Positions 40,475 through 49,157 of a stretch of 64,000 nt of DNA are shown here, in pieces. Each line of letters opens with the position of its first letter. Within the stretch, counting starts at the first letter, position 1. This stretch comes from Chitinophagaceae bacterium (GTDB lineage: Bacteria; Bacteroidota; Bacteroidia; Chitinophagales; Chitinophagaceae), in contig JAQBNK010000083.1 of NCBI GenBank assembly GCA_028288595.1, forward strand, positions 29,244-93,243, in the 5' to 3' direction. The notes beneath the pieces were generated by a model. The model did not search any database. It was given only the letters and a program-made list of their open reading frames with translations, and was not told the origin of the DNA. Position numbers and translations under genes: made by a program.

Positions 40475-41037
40475 AACCTTGATTTTTTCTGATAAGAAAT
40501 GAATCAAAGCCGTGCCACCTTGAGTATATGCTGATAATCAAATTATTATCAAAAATTCTAAAATATTGGAGTGTTCATTTTCGTACAGTATTCCTGGAAT
40601 TTCGTACAATCCGGTTTACCCCGAAGTAGTTTAGGACTTCGTAAAAAAAAAGAAAGCAGTAGAAACTGCTTTCTTATATACAAACCAATAAATAAACCAA
40701 AGAAACTTACGGTAATTTAGATCATTGCGGCGAATTCCATTTTGTCAATAAATGCTTTTTTAAAATTGATTTCATAAAGCAATAAATTAAAGATAAATAC
40801 CTGGTAGCATAGTTTAACAAAACTAAAAATACTATTACATTTTCTCGCAATACTAATACTCATTTTGAGCTTTTGTTGCTAAAACCAAGAACTAAGTTAG
40901 CAGTAATGAACAAATTATTTTGAGCAGCATGAATTATGTTTACTGAAAAAGATAGAAAATATAGTTTATTCGTCTTTTAAATTCGTTCTATGAGTGATCA
41001 ACCTCCTTTTCTATTATTAACTATTTAAAAATTCTGA
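40475..41037. other. Gene-free divergent region
   Basis: About 560 bp with no gene. Contains a leftward terminator (40643-40673) and CGAAGT/ACTTCG dyad (40622-40641). The right half is AT-rich and probably holds the promoter for the propeller gene at 41038. Confidence 0.4.
40643..40673 (-). terminator. Leftward terminator with TTTCTA loop
   Basis: GAAAGCAG (40652-40659), loop TAGAAA, CTGCTTTC (40666-40673), with nine A on the left side giving a U tract for leftward RNA. Same six-base loop as the hairpins at 6028 and 55136. Confidence 0.65.
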
Positions 41038-42894
41038 GTGATTATTAAATCAATTTTAGCCACCGCACTAATCGCGTGTTCAAATTTTAGCGCCATTTCC
41101 CAGCAAGCTATCTCCCCCGGGGCGGTTTTTAAAGGGAACCAGGCTCTCACAGGTGTTTATAATACCAAACCTGCATATGGTTTAGATGAAATAGCCTACA
41201 GGTTCACTACGGGTGGTGCGATCCGAAGTACAGTTACTTTAGAGGGAAATAATTTATTTTTTGGAAGTTCTGATGGCAATGTTTACTGCGTAAACGCCAC
41301 TACCGGAAAAGAACTATGGAAATTTCACACAGACGGTCCCGTCACATCATCAGCGGCGATCTATAATGGAGTCGTATATTTTTCCAGTCGCGATGGTTAT
41401 TTATATGCTGTCAATGAAATGACGGGTAACCAAGCATGGAAATTTGGGTTTAAAAAAGATTTAACCAATTTAAATTATTGGGATTTTTATCTTTCATCTC
41501 CTAACATCTCGGAAAATGTTTTATATATCGGCTCCGGTGATGGAAATCTCTACGCTTTCAATCTTGTTAACCATCGATTAAAATGGAAGTTTAATTCCAA
41601 TTCAAGAATACGTGCAACTCCTGCTGTTGATGGGAAGTCTCTCGTATTCGGGACTATGGATGGTTATGTGTATTCGCTTAATAAGAATAGCGGTGAGCAG
41701 TTGTGGCGCTTTGCAACCGATGGTGCTTCCATCCCATTCGAAAGAGATGAAAACGACCGTACATCAATATATTGTTCCCCCGCAATTAGTGAAGGCACTG
41801 TAATTATAGGAGGGCGCGACGGGTTTGGTTACGCGATAGATCTGTCTTCCGGCAAAGAAAAGTGGAGAGTAAATCATAATGGATCATGGGTTCTTGGAAC
41901 CGGAATCAAAGACGGTGTGGCTTATTTTTCGAGTGGCAGTTCCTATTTTGTACAGGCTGTTGATTTAAATACTGGAACAGAAAAATGGCGTTTTAAAACG
42001 AAAGGTGCAGTGTTTTCTTCGGTCAGTATAACCGGCGACTTGCTTTATTTTGCAGATATTGCAGGGAATATTTACGGACTTAACCGTATCACTGGAAATA
42101 AAATATGGATGCTTCCATTAGGGTACCGGATTTTTGCAACTCCTGTAGTTTATAATGGTAAACTTTTTTGTGGTACCGATGAAGGAACCCTGGTTGCCGT
42201 TCAGGGAACAACCCTTAAAAATAATTCCAGCCCATCACCGTCACGAAAGATTGTTTATTGGGAGGGAAAAAAAACTGATAGTTCATTTCAGTGGTTTACC
42301 AACAATACGGATTTATGGATACGCGACTATTTTAAAACTGCCGGTTATGAATTAATGAATGAAAGTTCCCTAAGAGATTTTATGTTGTCACAAATTCAAA
42401 CTAAAACCACAAGCGTAGTAGTATTAGCTGATAACAAGATCCCGGCATCCATAGTAAACAGCCAGTCTGGTTCTGCCATAGTCAGACAATATTTGAATAA
42501 TAACGGTAAAATGGTTTTTTTTGGTGATTTGCCCTTAATCTTTATAGCCAATCCTTTAACAGGGGTGGTGGATAGTTTAGACTATGACGCACCCAAAAAA
42601 ATCATGGACATTTCCTATCCGGCCAGAAAAGAAATGATGGGATACCATGTCTCAATGCCAACCGAGGCAGGCAGGAGACTGGGGCTGCAAAAATACTGGA
42701 CGGGTATTACACCTGTTCACGCAAACCAGGTTAGTACTGTTTTTGCACGGGACGAATTTGGTCTTGCCACTGGCTGGATAAAAACCTATGGGAACAAAAA
42801 CAGCGGGCTTTTGCAATTATCGATACCCCGAATGCTCGGCGGGGCTGATGTGTATGCATTGCGCACACTTATCGAAAAAGGAATAGAATGGTAG
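41038..42894 (+). CDS. Secreted PQQ-type beta-propeller protein with C-terminal domain
   Basis: 618 residues, GTG start at 41038 (reads MIIKSILATALIACSNFSAIS, a signal peptide). Residues about 40-395 form a PQQ-like propeller: repeats of the type DGNVYCVNATTGKELWKF, DGYLYAVNEMTGNQAWKFG, SGEQLWRFATDG. The last 215 residues lack repeats and read like a Rossmann-type domain (VVVLADNKIPASIVN, NNNGKMVFFGDLPLIF), possibly a glutamine-amidotransferase-like or ThuA-like module; this is inference. Enzymatic quinone residues were not evident. Followed at 44 bp by a DinB-like gene, likely same transcript. Confidence 0.8.
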   Translation: MIIKSILATALIACSNFSAISQQAISPGAVFKGNQALTGVYNTKPAYGLDEIAYRFTTGGAIRSTVTLEGNNLFFGSSDGNVYCVNATTGKELWKFHTDGPVTSSAAIYNGVVYFSSRDGYLYAVNEMTGNQAWKFGFKKDLTNLNYWDFYLSSPNISENVLYIGSGDGNLYAFNLVNHRLKWKFNSNSRIRATPAVDGKSLVFGTMDGYVYSLNKNSGEQLWRFATDGASIPFERDENDRTSIYCSPAISEGTVIIGGRDGFGYAIDLSSGKEKWRVNHNGSWVLGTGIKDGVAYFSSGSSYFVQAVDLNTGTEKWRFKTKGAVFSSVSITGDLLYFADIAGNIYGLNRITGNKIWMLPLGYRIFATPVVYNGKLFCGTDEGTLVAVQGTTLKNNSSPSPSRKIVYWEGKKTDSSFQWFTNNTDLWIRDYFKTAGYELMNESSLRDFMLSQIQTKTTSVVVLADNKIPASIVNSQSGSAIVRQYLNNNGKMVFFGDLPLIFIANPLTGVVDSLDYDAPKKIMDISYPARKEMMGYHVSMPTEAGRRLGLQKYWTGITPVHANQVSTVFARDEFGLATGWIKTYGNKNSGLLQLSIPRMLGGADVYALRTLIEKGIEW

Positions 42895-42938
42895 CGCAAA
42901 AATTCTTAAATATCCCAATAACAATTAAATAAAATCAA

Positions 42939-43478
42939 ATGAAAAAAAGAGTAATTGTTTTAGTTCTTGGTATTTTCCTGGTGAATATGGTAAATGCATT
43001 TTACACCAATAACGATAGCCTGAAAATGAACCTGCTTAAAGAATGGAAGAGAGCAAAGGTTTACACCGACGAATACCTGCAGGCAATGCCTGTCAATAAA
43101 TATAATTACCGGGCTGTAGATAGCATCAGGAGCTTCTCCGAACTCATGCTTCATCTGGCGCAGTCTAATTTATTTTTCGGCTCTATGGGCACCGGGGCGG
43201 AAAGAATATCCTTTGGCACCGGGCTGGAAAAACGTTTAACAGCCCAGAATAAAGATTCGGTTCAATACTACGTTGACAAAAGCTATGATTATGTTATAGA
43301 ATCTCTGGCAAATATGGATGCTGCAAAGATTGATGAAGGAGTCAAATCCAGAATGTCAGAAATGCCAAGGTATATCTGGTTGTTAAAAGGGTTCGAACAC
43401 CAGACACATGAAAGAGGCCAGTGCACAATCTATATAAGGCTTCAAGGAATTCGCCCCCCTGCCGAACGATTAATGTAA
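42939..43478 (+). CDS. Exported DinB-like protein
   Basis: 179 residues. Signal peptide or membrane anchor MKKRVIVLVLGIFLVNMVNA. The rest is a four-helix DinB/YfiT fold with the three metal histidines in place: His72 (LMLHLAQSN), His154 and His158 (FEHQTHERGQ), and the family ending YIRLQGIRPPAE. DinB proteins are metal-dependent enzymes acting on thiols or other small molecules; an exported form is uncommon. Follows the propeller gene; a large terminator hairpin ends the pair. Confidence 0.82.
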   Translation: MKKRVIVLVLGIFLVNMVNAFYTNNDSLKMNLLKEWKRAKVYTDEYLQAMPVNKYNYRAVDSIRSFSELMLHLAQSNLFFGSMGTGAERISFGTGLEKRLTAQNKDSVQYYVDKSYDYVIESLANMDAAKIDEGVKSRMSEMPRYIWLLKGFEHQTHERGQCTIYIRLQGIRPPAERLM

Positions 43479-43491
43479 AAACGAATAATGT

Positions 43492-43532
43492 AAAAGGTAA
43501 GAGCAGGTAATACCTGTTCTTACCTTTTCTTG
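43492..43532 (+). terminator. Terminator after the DinB-like gene
   Basis: Arms AAAAGGTAAGAGCAGGTA (43492-43509) and TACCTGTTCTTACCTTTT (43511-43528) match 17 of 18, followed by CTTGCTTTTC. Works on both strands. Confidence 0.8.
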
Positions 43533-43574
43533 CTTTTCGGTGTATACAACATAGCTGAATTGCTTTTTGTTTGT

Positions 43575-44675
43575 CTAAACATCAGCTAACAAAGTTGCAG
43601 TTTTAACTACTTTATCCAGGTCCATTTTTAAACATAAAATAAGGGCCCCTCCTTCAACTGACAGTTTTAAGCTATGAGCCTTTGGATAATAAGTTTTTAA
43701 CTTATTTTCATTTAAGGCAAGAGCTAAGGATAAAGCAGGATTGAGTAAAGCTTCAGGTGCTTCTGTGAAGGTTTTAACAGACAGCTCTAAATAAAATTTA
43801 AGCACCTGAATATTAATTTCCAAAACAGAAGGCTTTGAATCCAGTTTTAACGCCTGACTTAAAACAGCTTCAATTACATTAATCAAAATCCCACGGGAAA
43901 CATTTGCTTTAGGATCTGCTTTATTGATAATGCTTACGTCGATATTGAGATCGAACTCTAATCGTTGATTTACTTCAATGTAATCAGCAATCGCTTCTAT
44001 TTCTTTTTCTGTACTTATTAAGGCAGGCCCGGATTCATTCAGCGAATATTCAATCAGCGGTTGCAGTTTTGCAAATAAAGGATCGTTGCTAAAGTTTTGT
44101 ATTTTACGAATTGTTCTTTCAAGAAGCTGGGTTATGAAATTTCTGGACCTGACTTTGTCAATATTGCGCTCATACTCCTTCAACGTATTTTTGAGCTCAT
44201 ATATATTGGACTCCTGGAAATACCATGCTTTTGCAAGTTTGATAGAAACAGATGTGCCACAGGTTAGAAAAAATAAATAAGTGGCATTAAGCGATCCGGT
44301 TATGATATTATGCAGAGGCGAGTTATTAAATAAAGGCCTCGGTTGCAATGGATTGATTATGTAATTACAGATATTAATATTTGCAAACCCGTTCAAGAGG
44401 GCAAAAATAAGAATAACGATAAAAAAAAGTATGAAACGTTTTTTAAAAAGCAATTTCGGGACAAGTACATAAAGGACCACGTAACAAAAAATAATCGTTA
44501 GTGGAAAAAGGAATATAACGTTTTCAAGCCCAACCAATAGAGCATGCGATATGGTCATTACCCGAAGTTCCATGGCGCCACTAACTCTAAAAGTAAACCA
44601 AAACAACCAAAAGCATAAATGCCTGATGATTTTTGACCCGCGGGTGTCTGCATAAATCAAATCATAAGTATTCAT
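43575..44675 (-). CDS. Degenerate LytS-like membrane protein (kinase residues lost)
   Basis: 366 residues. N-terminal half has four hydrophobic segments (for example LVGLENVIFLFPLTIIFCYVV, ILFFIVILIFALLNGF). The C-terminal half aligns in layout with LytS/YehU kinases (helix pair, then STEKEIEAIADYIEVNQRLEF, equal to the usual LEKELEYIENYI element), but the phospho-His motif (NPHFLFNxLN) is replaced by SRNFITQLLERTI and no N or G boxes are seen in the ATPase region. It is probably a non-catalytic sensor or a decayed kinase that stays in frame. Convergent with the DinB gene. Confidence 0.6.
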   Translation of the reverse strand: MNTYDLIYADTRGSKIIRHLCFWLFWFTFRVSGAMELRVMTISHALLVGLENVIFLFPLTIIFCYVVLYVLVPKLLFKKRFILFFIVILIFALLNGFANINICNYIINPLQPRPLFNNSPLHNIITGSLNATYLFFLTCGTSVSIKLAKAWYFQESNIYELKNTLKEYERNIDKVRSRNFITQLLERTIRKIQNFSNDPLFAKLQPLIEYSLNESGPALISTEKEIEAIADYIEVNQRLEFDLNIDVSIINKADPKANVSRGILINVIEAVLSQALKLDSKPSVLEINIQVLKFYLELSVKTFTEAPEALLNPALSLALALNENKLKTYYPKAHSLKLSVEGGALILCLKMDLDKVVKTATLLADV

Positions 44676-45274
44676 ATTAATAATGATTTAGTTAGGGTAT
44701 CTGCACCTCAAAAAATTATTTTTTTGCGTTGTTCCAAATTCCATCACAGGCATTTTTATCAGCAGCACTACCTTCATTATTTTCTGAATGGTACTTTTCA
44801 GATTTTCTTCGTCGACGCTGTTTTTGCGCTCATTTTTTCCGGCTTGTTAGTTTTAAACATGGCATAAGTTAATCTTATACCGTCGAATTTTCTCAAGGAA
44901 AAGTCAAATTATTCTGTGCTCGTAACTTTACGGCTATCAAACCTGAAAGAAATTCATGGCAATAACGGTGTAAGTGTTTTTGGCTTTCTTGCGAAAAATA
45001 CTGCCGATGTATTTTTTAACAAAGATTAAAAATTTCAATACCGGTAGTATGGCCTGCGCCACGAAAATAGTCGATTTCCTGATGATTAATTATCACATCG
45101 GAACAATGTTTTAACACCCATTAAAACCTAAACATTATCAGCAAGTATTATTGAACCATTTTCCGAATACAGGTGTTTTCCTTTAAATTTCTTCCCTGTG
45201 ATCCAGGTATCTTTTATCAGCATACAATTTTTGTTTTTGCATCAAGCTTTGCTGCTAAAAACAAAGCCTGCGAC
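44676..45274. other. Degraded region
   Basis: About 600 bp with short leftward frames interrupted by stops (one reads MLIKDTWITGKKFKGKHLYS, another NHQEIDYFRGAGHTTGIEIF). These look like decayed coding sequence but were not assigned to a family. Right next to the IS1595-like relic. Confidence 0.4.
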
Positions 45275-45500
45275 TCATAGGTGCTTCTTCCAAGCATGAA
45301 CCAAGCAGATTTTGTGTAACACCCAAGTCTCTTGCTAACTGATGCGAACTAATACTTTCTTTTGTGGCAAAAAAATATAAACTGCCTTAAGCCATTACTC
45401 AAATCAATATGCAAACCTTCGAATATGTTATTACAGTTGCAGTAACCTTTCGACAATCTTTACATTTATATAATCCCTTAGCAAACCCTTTTGTCTTTAA
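45275..45500 (-). pseudogene. IS1595/ISXO2-family transposase relic
   Basis: Leftward reading in three alternating frames gives LYKCKDCRKVTATV (zinc-ribbon end), IFEGLHIDLSNGLRQFIFF, ATKESISSHQLARDLGVTQ and KSAWFMLGRS, the consecutive blocks of ISXO2-like transposases before the DDE domain. At least two frameshifts and missing N- and C-terminal parts make it non-functional. No terminal inverted repeats were found. Confidence 0.75.
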
Positions 45501-45642
45501 CCGGTAGTGATTTTTATTTTTGCAATCGCTATGAGAGAAGACAAGTACACCTTCCTAAAGCATCAATTCAGGAGAGTTTCTGCGTGCAACTTCATCCGGG
45601 TACAGCTTTCAGTATTTCAAGAAGGCAAATATGTCATTGCCG

Positions 45643-46590
45643 TCATATTTTCTTAAACGGCATTTTGACTGTGAAAAAATCTTCTTGATTTTCAATGGAG
45701 ATTCCTTTATTTATCAACAATTGAAACCGCTGATCCAGGTTTTCCAAGCCGGTACCATGAGATTTTACCAAGGGTGATTTTAAACGAACCGGGTTAATAA
45801 TTGCGATTTCCTCATTACCAACTATTATTTTTATATGAATTGGTTGGTCCGTGCCAAAAATGTTATGCTTAAAACAATTTTCAAGTAAAATCTGTAGTGA
45901 ACATGGCGGGATCACAACGTGCTCCAAGGCAAATTCATTTATCGTTAGTTCATAATGAATTGCTTCTTCTCCAAAACGAATTTGCATCAACGTGATGTAT
46001 TCCCGGACCAGTGCCAGCTCATCGATTACACTTACGTACTGTAATTGCCTGCTTCTAATAATCTGGCTATAAATTTTGCTCAGGGCAATACTGAATGTTT
46101 TGGCCTTCACAGGATCTTTATCAAGCAAGCTGTTTAACGTGTTTAAACTATTAAAAAAAAAATGCGGGTCAAAGTGGCTGTTCAAATTTTCGATTGCAGA
46201 AAAATCGTCATGCTTCCGGATGGCTTTTTCCAGTTGTACAGCAAGAAATTCATTCCCAGCTTGAAATTCCATCAAAATAAATATTAAAAAAGTCAGAAAG
46301 TTGCAGCTATAAACAATGATAATACTTGTTTTGTCCGGCAGGAAAAAAACCATTGGAAAAGAAGACAAAAAAGCGATTAAAACAAATTTCCAATTGTTTT
46401 TGGTATTAAACTGGGAACCTGAATAGTTCGCAATCAAAATGATATAGATTAAGTAGCTGATCAATGAAGTAATACACCCGCAATAGAATTGTTCCAGGTG
46501 AAAAATGCCGGCCATCCACAACACAGTGAAAACAAGCATTTGAAAAATTAAAGTAAAGGCAATGTTCTGATAATATCGAAACGTCTTCAT
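45643..46590 (-). CDS. LytS/YehU-type sensor histidine kinase
   Basis: 315 residues. Four to five membrane segments (residues 10-110), then the His_kinase domain with His143 in HFDPHFFFNSLNTLNSLL and the ATPase domain with ILLENCFKHNIF (N box) and SHGTGLENLDQRF (G box). Such kinases phosphorylate LytTR response regulators; the LytTR regulator at 47707-48459 is the likely partner, separated by the AraC gene. Stimulus unknown. Confidence 0.88.
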   Translation of the reverse strand: MKTFRYYQNIAFTLIFQMLVFTVLWMAGIFHLEQFYCGCITSLISYLIYIILIANYSGSQFNTKNNWKFVLIAFLSSFPMVFFLPDKTSIIIVYSCNFLTFLIFILMEFQAGNEFLAVQLEKAIRKHDDFSAIENLNSHFDPHFFFNSLNTLNSLLDKDPVKAKTFSIALSKIYSQIIRSRQLQYVSVIDELALVREYITLMQIRFGEEAIHYELTINEFALEHVVIPPCSLQILLENCFKHNIFGTDQPIHIKIIVGNEEIAIINPVRLKSPLVKSHGTGLENLDQRFQLLINKGISIENQEDFFTVKMPFKKI

Positions 46591-46682
46591 GAAGGAGGTT
46601 GAAAGAGCCTGAATAAAGCAATTAAATTAGGACAATTTAAAACTTGTATCAGTAATTGGCAGCTTTTGACAAGTGTGTTGCA

Positions 46683-46697
46683 TGTCAAATCCTGCTT
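46683..46697. promoter_or_regulatory. TGTCAAATCCTGCTT motif upstream of AraC gene
   Basis: Variant of the shared motif TGTCAATTCCTGCTT, 100 bp before the AraC start; followed by TATTTATTTTGG, a -7-like sequence. See the copies at 48601, 49061 and 57276. Confidence 0.45.
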
Positions 46698-46796
46698 TAA
46701 GTATTTATTTTGGGCATTTATCTGTTTTTTAGGTGGTTCATTTAGCGGTTAACTGATTGAGACCTATTCGGGGTGTCTTTAAACAAACCCAAGTTA

Positions 46797-47714
46797 ATGA
46801 ACGCTCCTTCAATATACCGCGTGAACGCTGATAATGTAGGCCTCCTAAAAAAGCGATCCGATTCTAACACAGTGTACCATACAACAACTGGTAATGTTTA
46901 CATAGAGGACGTTTTTAAAAATTTTTCGATAAAGATACTTTTAAAAGGCGCAGCTCATTACCAGTCAAATACTGATCACTATAGCCTGGAAAGGGAAAAC
47001 AGCGTGTTGATTGCGTCAAAACAACCAGAAGGGAAAGTTATGCTTCCAGGTAAAACGCTTACGGAGTTGATCTGTATTGATCTTAAACAGCAAACCATCC
47101 AGGAGGCCCTTTCGTTTTGCAGTAATGATTTACTTGGTGAGCGCGATATACGCGGAATTTCAACTGCATTCCTGGATGGGGTTTATCCTCTTCAGTCATT
47201 AAATTTTAACGGCAAAATAGAAAGGTTAAAACAATGCCTTGTTTCCGGGCCTTCCCTCGAGTGCAACCCGGAATGGTTCCTGGATCTTGCACAGGACGTC
47301 ACCTGCGGGCAGCCTTCTAAGCAAAAGCTGCAATGTGTACGAGATTCAACAAAGACTGAACTGACGAGGAGACTCAAGATGGCAAAAGAATACCTTGATG
47401 AAAACTTCTTACTCACCCCTTCGGTTGAGCAGATTGCAACACATTGTCTTTTGGCTGAATTTCATTTTTTCAGAAGCTTTAAACAATTATATGGAATCTC
47501 GCCATACCAGTATCAGTTAAAAAAAAGGCTGATTCATGCTATTAAGCTGCTTGGTACTACTGATTGTGAAGTGCAATCCATAGCCCAGCAAACAGGATTT
47601 GCTGACCTGTTCACATTTAGTAAGGCCTTTAAAAGGAAATATAAAATATCACCGACTGACTGGAAGCGACTAGTAAAGAATCACAAATACATTGCTCCCA
47701 GCTTTGTTAACTGA
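46797..47714 (+). CDS. AraC-family transcriptional regulator
   Basis: 305 residues from ATG at 46797 (a GTG at 46773 would add eight). N-terminal ligand/effector region without clear cupin signature (NSVLIASKQPEGKVMLPG), C-terminal double HTH: first helix-turn-helix VEQIATHCLLAEFHFFRSFK, second CEVQSIAQQTGFADLFTFSK followed by AFKRKYKISPTDWKR. Its 3' end overlaps the LytTR regulator gene by 8 bp (convergent). Likely regulator of nearby secreted-protein genes; the recurring TGTCAATTCCTGCT motif is a candidate site. Confidence 0.88.
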   Translation: MNAPSIYRVNADNVGLLKKRSDSNTVYHTTTGNVYIEDVFKNFSIKILLKGAAHYQSNTDHYSLERENSVLIASKQPEGKVMLPGKTLTELICIDLKQQTIQEALSFCSNDLLGERDIRGISTAFLDGVYPLQSLNFNGKIERLKQCLVSGPSLECNPEWFLDLAQDVTCGQPSKQKLQCVRDSTKTELTRRLKMAKEYLDENFLLTPSVEQIATHCLLAEFHFFRSFKQLYGISPYQYQLKKRLIHAIKLLGTTDCEVQSIAQQTGFADLFTFSKAFKRKYKISPTDWKRLVKNHKYIAPSFVN

Positions 47715-48459
47715 CCTCGTTATTCAGCCACTTCTTAAAATGCATCGCATTGTCCTGGCTAACAATAACAGGTTCATGAGGGATAGTTAGTTTCACTGCT
47801 ATTTTGCCATTTTCAATGATACGTATGCTATCAATAAATTCTGCATTGAGAATATACTGGCGATTTGCCTTATAAAAATTGACAGGGTCAAGTTCATTGG
47901 CAAGCTCAGAAAGATTTGAATACTGCGTCATTTGCTTCTTGTTGAAAGCGTCAACTGCAAATACGGTTTTCTGATCGAAAATAATAAAAGCAATTTTTTC
48001 GGTTTGAATCGTCAGGTAATTATTTCCTTGTTTGACTAAAAGCCTCGTCCTGAATGAACGGCTTTGTTTGTCAGCTTTCAGTTCGTTTTGTTTTAAAAAG
48101 TGTCCCGTTAGTTCCCGGTATTTAGAAAACACGGCGTGCAAATCTGCCAGTTGGTATGGCTTTAATAAATATTGTATTCCATTGTTTTTTAGACTTTGAA
48201 GAATGTATTTATCGTATGCAGTAATGTATACAACGGGGGTGCTGATTTTTATTTTGTTGAAAATTTCAAAGGCCGAACCATCCGCCAGATTTATATCCAT
48301 CAGGATAAGATCCGGTGACGGATTCCTGGCCAGCCAGTCTGCCGTGTCCTTCCATAAACGTAGTACAGCAACCACTTCAATATTGAGACGGAGGTCGTTT
48401 ATGCTATCCTCCAGAAATTCCGAAGCCGCAAGCTCATCTTCTACTATTAATACTTTCAT
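47707..48459 (-). CDS. LytTR-family response regulator
   Basis: 250 residues from MKVLIVEDELAASEFLEDSI; four extra N-terminal residues at 48471 are unlikely. Receiver domain with Asp8, phospho-acceptor Asp55 (LILMDINLADGS), Thr80 and Lys100 (YLLKPYQLADL). LytTR DNA-binding domain from about 140: TRLLVKQGNNYLTIQTEKIA, NFYKANRQYILNAEFIDSI. Cognate to a LytS-type kinase, probably 45643-46590. Convergent with AraC, 8-bp overlap. Confidence 0.92.
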   Translation of the reverse strand: MKVLIVEDELAASEFLEDSINDLRLNIEVVAVLRLWKDTADWLARNPSPDLILMDINLADGSAFEIFNKIKISTPVVYITAYDKYILQSLKNNGIQYLLKPYQLADLHAVFSKYRELTGHFLKQNELKADKQSRSFRTRLLVKQGNNYLTIQTEKIAFIIFDQKTVFAVDAFNKKQMTQYSNLSELANELDPVNFYKANRQYILNAEFIDSIRIIENGKIAVKLTIPHEPVIVSQDNAMHFKKWLNNEVS

Positions 48460-48600
48460 ATAACGAGTCAAAAATTAAATTATCTACGCAACCAAACTCG
48501 AAAATTTATATGAGCGGTTAATCGCATGGCATTCCGCTCATGGAATTCTATTATATGTGGAGACACAATCCAGTGATGGTAAATCCTTGCAATTTTCATT
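48460..48600. other. Intergenic region left of the first repeat
   Basis: Divergent promoter region of the LytTR gene; no specific element recognised. Confidence 0.3.
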
Positions 48601-48673
48601 TGTCAATTCCTGCTTGTTTGATGTATAAAAGTAGCTTTTCAAAATTATTTTAACTCGATTTGAATATATCATT
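48601..48673 (+). repeat. 73-bp direct repeat, copy A
   Basis: Starts TGTCAATTCCTGCTTGTTT and contains TTTTAACTCGATTTGAA. It matches copy B at 49061-49133 (same length, one-base offset inside). 485 bp before the susC stretch. Regulatory duplication is the likely explanation. Confidence 0.65.
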
Positions 48674-49060
48674 CCGTTGGATTAACAGCTCATTAAATCA
48701 AGCCAAAAGTGTACTTGAAACTTAGGTTCATACAAACAACAGGCGTTATATAAAAACACTGCCTATGATATTTTATGGTTTTAAAACAACTCTTAGAAGT
48801 CTTTTATAAAACTGGATTCTGTTATAAACTACCAGCGTATTGTAGATGATTGCGGTTCTGAATTGGTGTCATAGCCTTGTTTGTTTAATTGGTTTAACTA
48901 TTATCGAACGCAGACTGCCTGCGCAGCACTTACAAATTCAGAAGGCATTTAAAGCCCAGTGAACAAAAACAATAGTGTGATGCATAAGCGAATGATAACA
49001 CAGATGCCTGTTCAAAATTGATATAGAATTTTTTCTATTCTTTAGGGGACATTTTGCATA
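48674..49060. other. Gene-free stretch between the two repeats
   Basis: About 390 bp, no gene recognised. May be a remnant of a deleted gene that once had copy A as its promoter region. Confidence 0.3.
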
Positions 49061-49133
49061 TGTCAATTCCTGCTTGTTTAATTTAAAGCGCAGTTTTTAT
49101 CAAGATTTTAACTCTATTTGAAGAGACATCATT
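49061..49133 (+). repeat. 73-bp direct repeat, copy B (promoter region of susC)
   Basis: Starts TGTCAATTCCTGCTTGTTT, contains TTTTAACTCTATTTGAA and ends with CATCATT, 24 bp before the susC start. Probably contains the susC promoter. Confidence 0.65.
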
Positions 49134-49157
49134 TTGATATATTCTTAAACATAGCTT

